DNA of 64,000 nucleotides from Corallium rubrum (Eukaryota > Cnidaria > Anthozoa > Scleralcyonacea > Coralliidae): NCBI GenBank assembly GCA_964035015.1, contig OZ036007.1, positions 4,223,997 through 4,287,996 of the forward strand, written 5' to 3'. A program made the translations under genes and the position numbers. Under the pieces are notes generated by a model, which ran no database searches, had not been told where the DNA came from, and saw only the letters and a program-made list of their open reading frames with translations. Each line of letters opens with the position of its first letter. The stretch's first letter is position 1. Below are positions 51,546-63,724 of this stretch, in pieces.

Positions 51546-54440
51546 ACTCATTGTCAAAACACGACTCACCTTCGATCTGATTTCAGGCAGATTCGCCTAT
51601 AGCATTAAGAAAGTTTTTAGCTAACTTAGCTGTTCCTTTACGGTTCAGGTGTAATGCACTTCTGTTCAGAAGCAAACCTTTTGTGGTTATCGCATGCTAC
51701 AGACCTCCTAAATCCGATGGGATTTTCTTTGAATTCCTTGAAATAATATTGGGATTAATAGATAGAGAGGATAAAGAATTAATTCTACTTGGTGATTTCA
51801 ATTGTGATTTCCTATCAACTAAATTTGAAGCACACACTAAACAGTTAAAAGATATATGCGCTTTATTTAATTTATCTCAAGTTATCAAAGATCCAACACA
51901 TATTTTGGAAAATTCTGAAACTTTGATTGATATAATTCTAACTAATGATCCTGCAAAGGTAATCAATGCTGGAGTGCATCATGTAGCATTTTCTCATCAT
52001 GCTCTAATTTTCGCTGTACGAAAGGTAGCAATCCCATCGGAATTTAAGAGAGCTAAATTTGTTACTACGCGGAATTACCGCAAATTTAATGCAGATAACT
52101 TTACAAAGGATTTGCAGGGTGTAGATTGGAATATTATAGATAAATATGAAGATCCAAATATTATGTGGACAACATGGAAGAATTTATTCTTGTGTGTTGC
52201 AGACAAACACGCTCCTTCACATTCCAGGAGGGTCCGTAGTAAAAAGGCTCCTTGGATAAATAGTGAAGTACGGCATAAATGTGTTAATAGGGATAAATTA
52301 AAAAAGAAGGCAATTCAAAGTAAATCCAAAGATGATTGGGATATTTATAAGGCTGCTAGAAATGCAGCAAATAATTCAGTTCGGAAGGCCAAAGAATTGT
52401 ATTATAAAAATCAAATTCAACAAAATCCAGGTAATTCTAAGGTGTTATGGAAAACAATAAATAATTTAATGCATCGAAAGGAAAAGAATTGTTCAGTTCG
52501 GTGCATTAAATCAGAAATTAGTAATGAGATTTTAAGTGAACCGGGTAAAATTGCTGAATATCTAAATAATTACTTTACTAGTGTCGGACCTAATTTGGCA
52601 AATAAGATTAATTCAAGCGAAGATATACTCAATTTTAAAGAGTATATTACTCCAAGTAAATCTGTTTTTGCAATTGAAGCTGCAACTGTTGAGGATATTA
52701 GTAAATTACTGCATTCTTTGAAGCTTGATAAAGCGACTGCATTAGATAATATACCAGCTAAACGTCTAAAATTAGATGCCTCTATACTTTCAAATTCTCT
52801 TTGTAAAATTTTCAATAAGTCAGTGCAGACCGGGATATTTCCAACTGAATTAAAATATACGAGAGTAATTCCTTTATATAAATCAGGTGACAGAGAATCT
52901 GAAAATAATTATAGACCTATTTCGATAACCTCAGTTGTTGCAAAGGTGTTTGAAAGGGTTATACATAGTCAGCTATTAAAGTACTTAACTGAGAATAATT
53001 TGTTGTCGAAATATCAGTCTGGGTTTAGACCACTTTATTCGACGATCACTGCGTTGCTAGAGGCTACGACCGAATGGTATTTAAATATTGATGATAATCT
53101 TCTCAATGTCGTAGTCTTTCTTGATCTAACTAAAGCATTTGATACAGTTGATCATTCGATTCTTCTCAAAAAGCTTGAATTATATGGAATTACTGGTATA
53201 TCACTAAAATGGTTTAAATCTTATTTATCCGAGCGTAAACAATGTTGTTTTGTAAATGGATGCCAATCTCACTTTAGTACCGTGAAGTGTGGAATCCCAC
53301 AAGGCTCAATCCTTGGCCCGCTATTGTTTCTTGTTTATATTAATGATCTTCCATGTTGTCTCAATTATACACAGCCAAGATTGTTCGCTGATGATACTAA
53401 CTTAAGTAGGTCAGGAGAATCGCTCAGGAGTATAGAAATATTTATAAATTCTGACCTCGATAAAGTCAGAAAATGGCTTATAGCCAACAAATTAAGTATT
53501 AATGTATCCAAAACAGAATATATGATAATGGGTTCTAGGTACAAGTTGGACCAATTGTCAAAAACAGCGGAAATTAGCTTGGGTGATAACTCAATAAAAA
53601 GAGTGTTTCAGAGTAAATCTCTTGGAGTCATGATTGATGACTCTCTTACTTGGAATGCCCAAGTTGAACTTACAATGAAAAAAGTAAATTCGGCCATCAA
53701 TGGCATGAAACAAATACGTCCATTTGTTCAGCCTTCAGTGCTAACGACAATTTATAGATCCTTAATTCAACCCCATTTTGACTATTGTGATGTAGTATGG
53801 GGAAATTTGTCTATAGGTCTTTCACATAATTTGCAAAAACTCCAAAATCGAGCAGCTAGAGTTATCACTCAATCTGATTACTCTATACGTTCAAAGGATA
53901 TACTGAAGAATCTTGGCTGGCTGGATCTTCATACGAGAAGAACAATTAATAAGTTATGCTGGGTGTATAAAAGTTTGAATAACTTGACACCAGCATATCT
54001 ATGTGACATATTTATCAAAAGAAACTTCTCACAATCTTATAAATTAAGAAATTGTGAAATCAATTTATCCTTACCTAAACCCAGAACTGAATACACGAAA
54101 AGAAGCTTTCGATATGATGGGGCGAAACTTTGGAACAGGGTTCCTAAAGATATTAGAAATGCCTCTAACTTGAAGCTCTTCAAGAAAAAACTCATAAACC
54201 TATGCACAGACTCACCTTCGACTTTGCTAGAGTAGGCTAAAACTGTACTCATTCCATCTTTTTATTGTATTTATTTTATATATTCGTGATATTTTAAAAT
54301 TGGAAAAAAAAAGTGTAAATTAGTCTAGTTTTTGTTTGTTTTTTTATAAAATAGACGTACGGCTTACATGTAAAGCAGTAAGATACAACTGATGTAATTA
54401 CCGTACTGAAATAAAGCCATATCTATCTATCTATCTATCT
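51546..54440 (+). mobile_element. 5'-truncated LINE inserted in the minisatellite
   Basis: It interrupts the 20-bp array cleanly: array sequence resumes with the same unit at 54441. The 3' end has a 3' UTR of about 200 bases with aataaagccat followed by (atct)n, a simple-sequence tail. The 5' end begins inside the endonuclease region. The target duplication cannot be read because the flanks are repeats. Confidence 0.9.
51683..54235 (+). CDS. LINE endonuclease (partial) and reverse transcriptase, CR1/Jockey-like
   Basis: An open frame of 850 codons follows a non-ATG first codon (GTG), consistent with 5' truncation. Residues 6-110 are the C-terminal part of an AP-type endonuclease: YRPP, GDFN 37-40, LIDIILTN 81-88, and SHH 104-106 where SDH is usual. 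The RT follows: YRPIS 410-414, motif A FLDLTKAFDTVDH with D481, motif B GIPQGSILGP 537-546, motif C FADD 568-571, then KYLG-like thumb and IYRSLIQPHFDYC. The C-terminus has YTKRSFRYDGAKLWNRVP. About 150 N-terminal endonuclease residues and any first ORF are missing. Absence of stops suggests a young insertion. The D-to-H change in SDH may weaken the nuclease. It acts in target-primed reverse transcription; no host role. Confidence 0.9.
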   Translation: MVIACYRPPKSDGIFFEFLEIILGLIDREDKELILLGDFNCDFLSTKFEAHTKQLKDICALFNLSQVIKDPTHILENSETLIDIILTNDPAKVINAGVHHVAFSHHALIFAVRKVAIPSEFKRAKFVTTRNYRKFNADNFTKDLQGVDWNIIDKYEDPNIMWTTWKNLFLCVADKHAPSHSRRVRSKKAPWINSEVRHKCVNRDKLKKKAIQSKSKDDWDIYKAARNAANNSVRKAKELYYKNQIQQNPGNSKVLWKTINNLMHRKEKNCSVRCIKSEISNEILSEPGKIAEYLNNYFTSVGPNLANKINSSEDILNFKEYITPSKSVFAIEAATVEDISKLLHSLKLDKATALDNIPAKRLKLDASILSNSLCKIFNKSVQTGIFPTELKYTRVIPLYKSGDRESENNYRPISITSVVAKVFERVIHSQLLKYLTENNLLSKYQSGFRPLYSTITALLEATTEWYLNIDDNLLNVVVFLDLTKAFDTVDHSILLKKLELYGITGISLKWFKSYLSERKQCCFVNGCQSHFSTVKCGIPQGSILGPLLFLVYINDLPCCLNYTQPRLFADDTNLSRSGESLRSIEIFINSDLDKVRKWLIANKLSINVSKTEYMIMGSRYKLDQLSKTAEISLGDNSIKRVFQSKSLGVMIDDSLTWNAQVELTMKKVNSAINGMKQIRPFVQPSVLTTIYRSLIQPHFDYCDVVWGNLSIGLSHNLQKLQNRAARVITQSDYSIRSKDILKNLGWLDLHTRRTINKLCWVYKSLNNLTPAYLCDIFIKRNFSQSYKLRNCEINLSLPKPRTEYTKRSFRYDGAKLWNRVPKDIRNASNLKLFKKKLINLCTDSPSTLLE

Positions 54441-55166
54441 ATTGTGTGCTAGTGTACCCCATTGTGTGCTAGTGTATCCCATTGTGTGCTAGTGTACCCC
54501 ATTGTGTGCTAGTGTACCCCATTGTATACTAGTGTATCCCATTGTATGCTAGTGTATCCCATTGTATGCTAGTGTACCCCATTGTGTGCTAGTGTATCCC
54601 ATTGTGTGCTAGTGTATCCCATTGTGTGCTAGTGTATCCCATTGTGTGCTAGTGTATCCCATTGTGTGCTAGTGTATCCCATTGTGTGCTAGTGTACCCC
54701 ATTGTGTGCTAGTGTACCCCATTGTATACTAGTGTATCCCATTGTATGCTAGTGTATCCCATTGTGTGCTAGTGTACCCCATTGTGTGCTAGTGTATCCC
54801 ATTGTGTGCTAGTGTATCCCATTGTGTGCTAGTGTATCCCATTGTGTGCTAGTGTACCCCATTGTGTGCTAGTGTATCCCATTGTGTGCTAGTGTACCCC
54901 ATTGTGTGCTAGTGTACCCCATTGTATACTAGTGTATCCCATTGTATGCTAGTGTATCCCATTGTGTGCTAGTGTACCCCATTGTGTGCTAGTGTATCCC
55001 ATTGTGTGCTAGTGTATCCCATTGTGTGCTAGTGTATCCCATTGTGTGCTAGTGTACCCCATTGTGTGCTAGTGTATCCCATTGTGTGCTAGTGTACCCC
55101 ATTGTGTGCTAGTGTACCCCATTGTATGCTAGTGTATCCCATTGTATGCTAGTGTATCCCATTGTA
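54441..55166. repeat. 20-bp minisatellite, right block (about 36 units)
   Basis: Same unit as 49961-51545. A triple of variants (gtacccc, gtatactagt, gtatgctagt) recurs at about 54510, 54710 and 54910, indicating higher-order repeats of roughly 180-200 bases. These are less evident in the left block. Confidence 0.97.
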
Positions 55167-55187
55167 TATATATATATTAGTTAAAAG

Positions 55188-55239
<52 letters not shown>

Positions 55240-55240
55240 T
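55166..55240. repeat. (TA)n microsatellite
   Basis: Interrupted once (tagttaaaagct). It marks the junction between the minisatellite and the Penelope-like element. Confidence 0.95.
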
Positions 55241-55364
55241 AGATAAATTTAGCGATAGAGACTGTCGTTAAGACATACACTAGCGCATACAAAATCATAC
55301 AGATAGAGTGCTCAATGCGTAAGCAGAGCGGTATAACACAAGATGAAAACACAAGTTACTTCAT

Positions 55365-55437
55365 CGAATTTTTAATCACTACAGATCTGTTTCGTATGGC
55401 AAGTGTTGAACTTGCCACACTCATCAGGTGAATAATT
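55365..55437 (-). ncRNA. Type I hammerhead ribozyme of the Penelope-like element
   Basis: Minus strand 5' to 3': stem I strand uuauucac, core CUGAUGA (55428-55422), an 11-bp stem II (guguggcaagu / acuugccauac) closing on GAAA (55394-55391), stem III from the palindrome acagaucugu, cleavage residue A at 55380 after U at 55381, then the stem I return strand gugauua. Four stem I pairs (CAC with GUG and U-A) close the core. Every invariant core residue is present. Short palindromic stem III is the form described for Penelope-like elements. Confidence 0.85.
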
Positions 55438-55493
55438 ATAGCGTAACAGTGTGACGGAATATATACAAGGGATGCATAATTAAATAGGTTGGG

Positions 55494-57221
55494 TCATGTT
55501 ACATGGTTTAGTAAGTATTTCTTTCGATGTCGACATGCGGAAATGAGTTCGTTACGTTTATTGAAGGAGCTTAGTTCCGGGTGGTAGATGATAATGAATT
55601 TTTCGGAGAGACATAAGTTACAACGTTTTGTTTTGTTTGAGTAGGGTTGCGATTTCTTGACGATTTTCCAGTTGATAGTGTACGGTGTGTTAGAGTCTTT
55701 TAATTTCCAAATGTGTTTGCTGAGTTCTGTGGCGTGTTTCTTGGTTTTGTTTCGAAAGGAGCTGGTGTGGTTTAGGTAGCGTGTTTTGAATGTAGTCTCT
55801 GTTAGTCCGACGTAGGTTTGTTCTTCTTTCGTCGTTGTGTTCGTTACTGTAGCCTGGTAGACTACCCCTTTGGTCTGGCATTCTCCTTTCAGTGGGCAGG
55901 TATCTCTCTGGCGGCAATTACATTTTCTTTCTGTGTTAGTGTTTTTGTTGTTTTCTTTGTTCAGGATGGTTTTGTTGTGTGATGATATGATGCTCTGGAT
56001 GTTCGGCATGCAACTGTAACTTAGCTTTAATGTGTTCCGGTTGAATATTTTGTTTAATGGGTGCTTTTTTGGGAAGGATTCGTCGACTGCTTTAAGGAAT
56101 TTATGTCCAATATCGGTGCTAACGTTAGAGCTGTATGGTGGGTTATACCAGGTGATATTTCTACTTCTGCGGTGTGGTTTTTGTGCGGGTTGTGGCTCAT
56201 AGTGTAAGTTGTAGTTGAAGCCGCTTTTTCTCAGTGCTTCTTGGTACGGGGGCGTGCTTGAATCAAATGATTGCTTGTTGGATGAGATTTTCGAGAGATG
56301 TCGGTTAATGGTTTCGGGAATTCTGCGGAGGATAGTTGCAGGGTGGTTGCTGTGGATGTTGATGTATTGGGGATGTTGCCAGGTTTTGTGTACGGTTTGA
56401 AGGTATCGGATCTTAGGTCAAAGGTGATGTCGAGAAAGTTCACGCATTTCTTGTTTGCTTCGATGGTTAGCTTCAGCTTATTGTCATTAAATACTTGGCA
56501 GATTTCTTTCTTGATTTTCTCGATCGTCCTGGGTGGAACGTTAAAAGCGCTGAGGCCATCGTCGCGGTACAAGCCGATGTTATTTCTGTACTCGGTTGGT
56601 AGTTGTGAAAGCAAGTAGGATCCCACCAGTTCGCACGTCTCCGCTCCATCAAAACTGCCCATCGTCACGTCGAATTTCGAGCTGCTGTCTTTCTTGCGCC
56701 ATGCTTCGGATTCGTTAAATAATAGGGAGTTCTTAGCTTGAATGATTATGTGTCTTTCTTCCTCTGTGATTTCCTCAAACTCAGAAGCGAATGTTAGGGC
56801 TTTGTTTAGAAGGTCGTCTGTTATTGACGGGTAGAAATCTACGACGTCAAAGGTGATGAATGAATGTGAGGGCTTGTTGGGGATGTTTTTAAACCATTCG
56901 ATTACTGAGTCATTGTTCTTCCATTGTTTCACGCCGGTAACTGATACAATTTTTTGGTTAATCCGTTCGAGGATCCTTTTGCTAATGATGCCGATTTCAG
57001 ATTTGGCTGGGTTGATGAGGCGGGATGTCGGGTTGTTGTTGAAGTTTGGTTTGTGGTCTTTTAAAGTGATAAAGCATTCTTTCTCGGCTAACGCGTTAAT
57101 TCTGTTGTCTAGTTTGAGATCTTTCGCAATTTTTCTTTCTTCTGTAATGATTTCGGCTGTGTTGTTTGGTGGGGCTTTCTTGTAGGTTTTTGTAATGTTG
57201 GTGTGAAGTTGGTGTGAAGTT
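55494..57221 (-). pseudogene. Penelope-like reverse transcriptase plus GIY-YIG endonuclease, one frameshift
   Basis: The first frame (57221 to about 56372) has LKDHKP, motif [13 protein letters not shown], motif [10 protein letters not shown] and motif C LYRDDGL, diagnostic of Penelope-like RTs, plus [10 protein letters not shown]. At a run of four G (56369-56372, plus strand) one base is missing. The true frame then continues through [17 protein letters not shown] and ITWYNPPYSSNV to the segment starting MPNIQSI (56009). That part holds a Cys cluster (CNC, TCPLKGEC), GVVYQA and YVGLTETTFKTRYLNH, the GIY-YIG core with its Arg, and a conserved SEK and FNKRNEL. The stop is at 55494. The RT N-terminus is missing. 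The leading IYIYI residues are from the (TA)n tract. Confidence 0.85.
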
Positions 57222-57222
57222 G

Positions 57223-57265
<43 letters not shown>
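57222..57265. repeat. (TA)n microsatellite
   Basis: Pure ta run at the 5' truncation point of the Penelope-like element. Confidence 0.95.
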
Positions 57266-57266
<1 letters not shown>

Positions 57267-57267
<1 letters not shown>

Positions 57268-58109
57268 ACAATTAGATTATGAGCTCGAAATTTCTATGAG
57301 TGAATAGTTGACGAAAGCGGAGCTTGAGTCAACTATCATCTCATAGAAATTGAGAGCGAATAATCTAATTGTTTTAGTAGAAACTCACTTGTGTACCTTA
57401 GTTCTCCCAAATTATTTCAAAAAAAAACGAAGCATAATCATTGTTTCTGTGTGAAAACCAAGGCAAAACAATATTTCACTCCTCGTCGCCTCCATGTTGT
57501 TTTACTGCATGGCCGCGTGAGTACTGGTACTCAATTTCCTACTCGCTATCTATTGACGATTAATATACACCCAACCATCGTCTATTACAAATCCTGCATT
57601 CTGATTGGCTACTCAACCGTTGTCTATTCGTGATGGACAACGTTTGAGAAAAATGAAAACAAACCTGAAAAAATATGGCAGTAAACTCTCGTTTTGCAGA
57701 CGTTTCGGAGGAATTTTTTAGAGTTTGATAGAAAATTCTATCCCTGAGAAAACTAAAAACGCCACAAAATATGGAATGAAGATTTTTAATGTTAAGGAAC
57801 GAAATACAATTAAACCGTATTTTATTAATTAAATCTGCTTTTACTTGCCGCTCACGATTGGTTAAATAACACAACATTTTCGTCAGTTTGCACTAGAAAA
57901 ACTGTATTTTTTAGAGTAGATACAGGGTGTATACTAAAACAATTAGACAACTCGTCCTCGTTGTCTATGCGCGAATAGTCAACTCAGGCTTCGCCTTCGT
58001 TGACTATTCGCTCATAGACAACTCGGACTCGTTGTCTAATTGTTAAATAGATAGCGAGTAGAGTAGTCAATCAGATTGCAGCATTTGCAATAGTATACTA
58101 GTAAGTTTC

Positions 58110-58157
<48 letters not shown>

Positions 58158-58330
58158 CTATATGTATATTCGAAATTCGTTCGGAAATTACAATGAAAAA
58201 AATCTCTGACGAATTTCGCCAACACGGAGCGTTGTGGAACCCACTAGAGGTTGAAAAAGGCAATACTATATCCATGGTAATAATTGTGTATTTGAGTTGC
58301 GACTGGCGATGATCCATGGTTCATAGTCAG
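57267..58330. other. Non-coding with two foldbacks and a (TA)n tract
   Basis: Foldback 57267-57376: aacaattagattatgagctc mirrors the right arm, with inner atttctatgagtgaatagttg pairs. Foldback 57935-58048: aacaattagacaactcg mirrors the right arm, with apex aggcttcgcct. Both share the aacaattaga end, so they may be one family. (TA)n at 58113-58155. No gene supported. Confidence 0.6.
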
Positions 58331-60440
58331 TATAGTACTCGCATGCAAGCAAGGCTGCATGTGATACAGGCTACATAACTAAATGATTGGGATCATTCAG
58401 GAATTTATTTATGTTTGAGCTGACCGTCTCAACCACAATCAAGAACTTATTTCGAGTATTTCAAATACTTAATTCTGCAAAACATGCAATCCTTTCATCG
58501 GAAGTCGTAAAAAATATCTCACCGCAAGAACGGCGACAACGCAAGTGATACCATCAGTATATAATTGAAATGACCTTTTACCCATGGCCGAAATAATCAT
58601 ACACAGACTGCTGACGCCAGAAAGGAAACAGTGTTAGTCAGGGTTGAAAGTGATACCACACTTACAGCAAAACATTTAAATAAACGCACCACTTGAGTAA
58701 GCGCCCCCCAGTTAAGTAAGCGCCCACCCTTAACGGGTTTTTGACTGATTTTAGTCATTTTCTCGAACTTTTGAAATAAGGTGAGGGTCAAAAAGTGTCA
58801 AATAAGGCCGTTTTACAACTTCGGTAGGAAGGCTGTAAGGTAAATATTCATATTTGAGCCATATATCAAAAGTCGAAAAAAATGTTAAGGCGTTAGCCGG
58901 TTATAGCCGTTACTTTTTGACTGATTTTAGCTATTTTGAGTATCATTTACGACTTTCATTGTACTGAGTAAAACAAAAAAATATATATCTAAAATACAAA
59001 TCAATGAGGCAAGTTTATAACAGGCTCAATTGGTCAAAAACATCTATGATTTAACAGGCTGAGATACATGTTTGTGACATTTTGAGCAAATCGATTTCCA
59101 AGTATAAACATTCGCTACATCAAAGTAAGTATTAAAGGTCTGAACAAGAGATATAATTATTAGTGCTTGACTTAAAAATGTTACATGAAGAAGAAAGTTT
59201 AATCGAAGAAGGTAGTGAGTTCCAAAGGTTTACGATTCTGTTGAAGTAACTGTTTTTAAAATTTAAGGTTCTGGTTAAACGAGGTTGGAGGGAATGAAGT
59301 ATTGGAGTAATGAAGGTTTAATACAGTATTAAGGAGAATACAAAACCAAATCGTCACGTCTCTAGCTTTCGGTTCGGTTAAAATCACGCTTGAACCATTT
59401 TAGATATCTATGTTCATGATATTTATATATGCATGACTCTACTGGCTTTACATGGGCGTGGCTGCCTTGCAGGCCAAGTAGTAACATCGGTATTCAGCCA
59501 TAGAAGGCCCTCGGGCCGTGTGACAATTTTGGAGGGTTTTCTGTGTATAAATCTCTCCAATCCTTTATATAAATCCCTTGCATTTCTAATGAAGGATTTA
59601 TGGGAGATAAAACCTCATGAATAACTAAAGAAACCAACTCAATCAGAACTAAATACTTTTAAGAATCGCTCAAACTAAAGCGCTAATCAAACCAGAACGC
59701 AAGTCATCGCAAGTTGGCAGTCGTTCGAACACCCAAATTAACAAAATAAAGGTTTCATGAGTGTTTTTTAAACAAGTTTTAACTTTGTCACAGTACATGA
59801 TATTTTCGGGAAACTATTCAGAGCGGCTGGCTGAGATAGCGTGACTGCCAACTTGCGTTCTCGTTTGATTACGGCTTAATATGCGGATCGCCCAATATGA
59901 AGCTAGCCTGCTCATAGACACGTGATAGCGCATTGATCATAGTGTAAGGACCGCGTCTTGCCAGGAGTCTGGGGCGGGGAATTTCAGGTATTGGGATCGA
60001 TCGTGGTTTTGAAACTTGCGTAAACTAAATTTACAAATAAGAATGAATTTAGATGCGAGAAAATCTTAACCATTCAAAACGTAGATAAGACCCTGGGTAT
60101 AAAAGGAGTTATAACCGGTTGTTACCGGTTATGTAAACAGCCACTTAATTTTAGAAGCGATGATATCGATGGCAAATTTATAGATTCCATTTTTTCTGAC
60201 GATGTACACGAAGTTAAAATATCTAAATATACGATATCCGTCAACGAAGGAGCTATATACTTCATCTTAGTCTGTCATGAATGATAATTTCAGGCTTGGT
60301 ATAACAGCTGACCAGATGCGACGTCTGGACAGGAAATCCGAGGGAACTATCATATCCCAGATAGCCATCAGGAACTCTTCTCTGGATCTATTAAGTCTGG
60401 TTTGACTGTCGTCGCTATTCTAAATAATGAGGCATCGAAT
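58331..60440. other. Non-coding; foldback at 59670-59877
   Basis: No gene recognised. aagcgctaatcaaaccagaacg, caagttggcagtc mirrors gactgccaacttgcgttctc, gtttgattacggctt. A short repeat-like agtaagcgcccccca / agtaagcgcccaccc pair lies at 58694-58730. Confidence 0.45.
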
Positions 60441-60444
60441 TTTC

Positions 60445-61520
60445 AGTCTGTGCACTTGAACAACCTAACGATCTAATATTCGTTGAATCATGTCCCCGTA
60501 TATGCATTTCAAATCAAGCATGGTGAAAGATATCTTGGGTCAGATGAAAGAAAAGAAAGATGTCAAGGGGGAAAGTATCCGAAACATCCGCCGACTATTT
60601 AAATGTTCTTGGAACTGGAAGACCTTCGTTCCTCGTCGAACATTATTAAAAATGTATGATGCATTAGTATTACTATACCGTATTTTCAATATTGTAGTGA
60701 AGTGTGGGGCTGTATGGGTAATTAATTCCTATCTGACAGGCTCCAGAAATTGCAAAATAGGGCGGGAAGACTATTCACATACACAGATTATAGCGAATTA
60801 GATCTGCGGATATTTTAGATACATTTGGATGGGATACTCTTGAAGAAAAACGTACTAAACAATTGGCAATTAGTGTATTCAAAGCTAGAAATAATTCTTA
60901 TCCTACCAAGGTATAAATCCATGTTTGAACCGACCATATAACTTAGACCTCGTAATGAAGCTGCCAAACGAAGCATTAGTTATCGAGGAGCTGTTGTCTT
61001 GTGAAATGACCTACCAGATGAATCAAAAACAAAATTGACAGTCTTGTGTTTTAAATCGGGTTTTTTTTGTAATCATATTTTTTTATTACTATTCTCTTGT
61101 TTTAACACGGCTTCTTGGAAGAACATTGTAATAATGAACGGATACCGTGTTATATTTAATATTTTGATTCCAAATAAAGCTGATGATGTGGAACTAGTCT
61201 CAGTCTGTGCATTTCAACCTAGATAAACCATTGAATCATGTTCAGTGTTAGCACGAGAAATCAAGCATACATAATACTGAAAGATGTTTTAGGTCTTGAA
61301 ATATTGAAGGGGGGAGCCGGAGGTGTCCGAAACATTGGATTTTCAAATGTTCTTGGATGACTCTGTTCCTTCTGTCATGTGGAATTCCAAGTCCGTCGGT
61401 GATTTCAACCCAATCACCCAGAGATATTGTTGAATCATCAATCATGCCCTGCGTGTGCATGACATATTAAGCATGGTGAAAAATGTCTTAAAATCTTGAA
61501 CGGATTGAAGACCGTTTTAT
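60445..61520. repeat. Three diverged direct repeats around the LINE relic
   Basis: gttgaatcatg, tgcatttcaaatcaagcatg, gtgaaagatatctt at 60481-60535 recur in diverged form at 61230-61290 and 61432-61495. The first two extend into gaaacat, tttaaatgttcttgga. They look like copies of one LINE segment inserted or duplicated locally. Confidence 0.55.
60490..61040 (+). pseudogene. Degenerate LINE 3' fragment
   Basis: Across several frames the plus strand reads FVPRRTLLKMYDALVL, then segments comparable to YCSEVWG, RLQKLQNRAGRLFTYTDY and DTFGWDTLEEKRTKQLAISVFKARNNS. These are the C-terminal thumb/linker of a CR1/L2-group RT, with at least three frameshifts and internal stops. No function. Confidence 0.65.
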
Positions 61521-61601
61521 TATATTACTGTACCAATAATGTATTATTCTGATTTATGGCACTAAAATAACAAGTCTGTCACATATGGAAAGACACTACT
61601 C

Positions 61602-61704
<103 letters not shown>

Positions 61705-61887
61705 TCTTTATTTAAACTGTTGAAGGCCTATCAGCATAAATGCTGGTATTAACAGGAGAACAGTGCAATGAAAACACCGAAATCAGTTACAGAGACGTCG
61801 TTTGGAAATATGGTAATAAACTCGCATAAATTAAGACAACTTTTACCTCAAATTTCTCTTTAAATACTGATTCGTTTGAGAAACTAT

Positions 61888-62027
61888 ACCATACACTCGA
61901 AAGCCGTTTATCATCTGATTTAAAAACACCTCGAAGTGTGTTAAAAAAACTCGGCTATCGCCTCGTTTTTCAACTCACGTCTCGGTGTTTTCAAATCAGA
62001 TAATAAACGGCTACTCGTGTATGATAT
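61888..62027. repeat. Foldback with a CTCG..CGAG-type apex
   Basis: agccgtttatcatctgattt, aaaaacacc mirrors ggtgttttcaaatcagataa, taaacggct. The apex is actcggctatcgcctcgtt. Confidence 0.7.
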
Positions 62028-62084
62028 ATTAGCAACCACATGGCTACAGATTTGCAATTTTAGCTCTCCCGAGTCTCTCCGAGC

Positions 62085-62145
62085 CTCAGTGTCTGGTTAG
62101 AGCATCTCTCACGAGAAAGTTGCAAGTTCAATCACTGTCTAAGAA
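62085..62145 (+). repeat. tRNA-like repeat fragment
   Basis: tctggttagagcatctctcac (A-box-like) and gcaagttcaatcac (B-box-like) lie at about tRNA spacing. No acceptor stem, so not a functional tRNA. Confidence 0.4.
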
Positions 62146-62158
62146 ACCGACTTTTTTA

Positions 62159-63246
<1,088 letters not shown>

Positions 63247-63420
63247 AGATCCCCTCTTCCGAACAGTGTCCGATTATTTCCGATGACGTGTATTTTCCTC
63301 CGTCATGCGCATGCGTATATACTCAATCAGTTGAGCGAACAGTCTGGCTCAGAAACACTTTTTTAATATTTGAACATGAAAAACGACGACCAAACTAGCA
63401 TGCGCTACTAAACGTTAAGG

Positions 63421-63724
63421 AGAAGTAATACGAGAAACAAATTGCTTCAACATTGTTGCGTTGCAAGTTGAAAAGCGTTGTTGCACGTATTACCACTCAC
63501 TTCAAACATTGTCACGCAACAAATGATTTTGTTGCAAGTTGAAACAGCATGTTGCAGCAAGTAGAACTGGAGTCTACTTTTTTCAACACATTTTTTCAAA
63601 TTGCAATAAAATTCTTGCGTGACAATGTTTAATGTGGGTGGTAATACGTGCTTTTCGCCGCTTTTCATTGCAATGCAACGTTGCGTTGAAAGTTGAAGAA
63701 AAATGTTGCTCCTATTACCTCACC
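63421..63724. mobile_element. Foldback MITE, family H2, copy C
   Basis: Same arms and centre as 23405-23698 and 47511-47802, with outer ends gtaatacgag / ctattacctcacc. The 73-residue minus ORF across it is a shadow. Confidence 0.8.

Larger units (their letters stand above)
55241..57221 (-). mobile_element. Penelope-like element, 5' truncated, between (TA)n tracts
   Basis: Minus-strand order: truncated RT (from 57221), GIY-YIG endonuclease (to 55494), short 3' UTR, then a hammerhead ribozyme (55437-55365) and about 120 further bases. (TA)n lies on both sides (57222-57265 and 55166-55240), so the element is inserted in, or terminates at, a TA repeat. No complete 5' repeat is present. Confidence 0.85.

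Noticed and set aside
49961-55166. CRISPR-like array of regular short repeats
   Set aside because: Units are contiguous 20-mers without unique spacers, in a eukaryotic context. This is a minisatellite.
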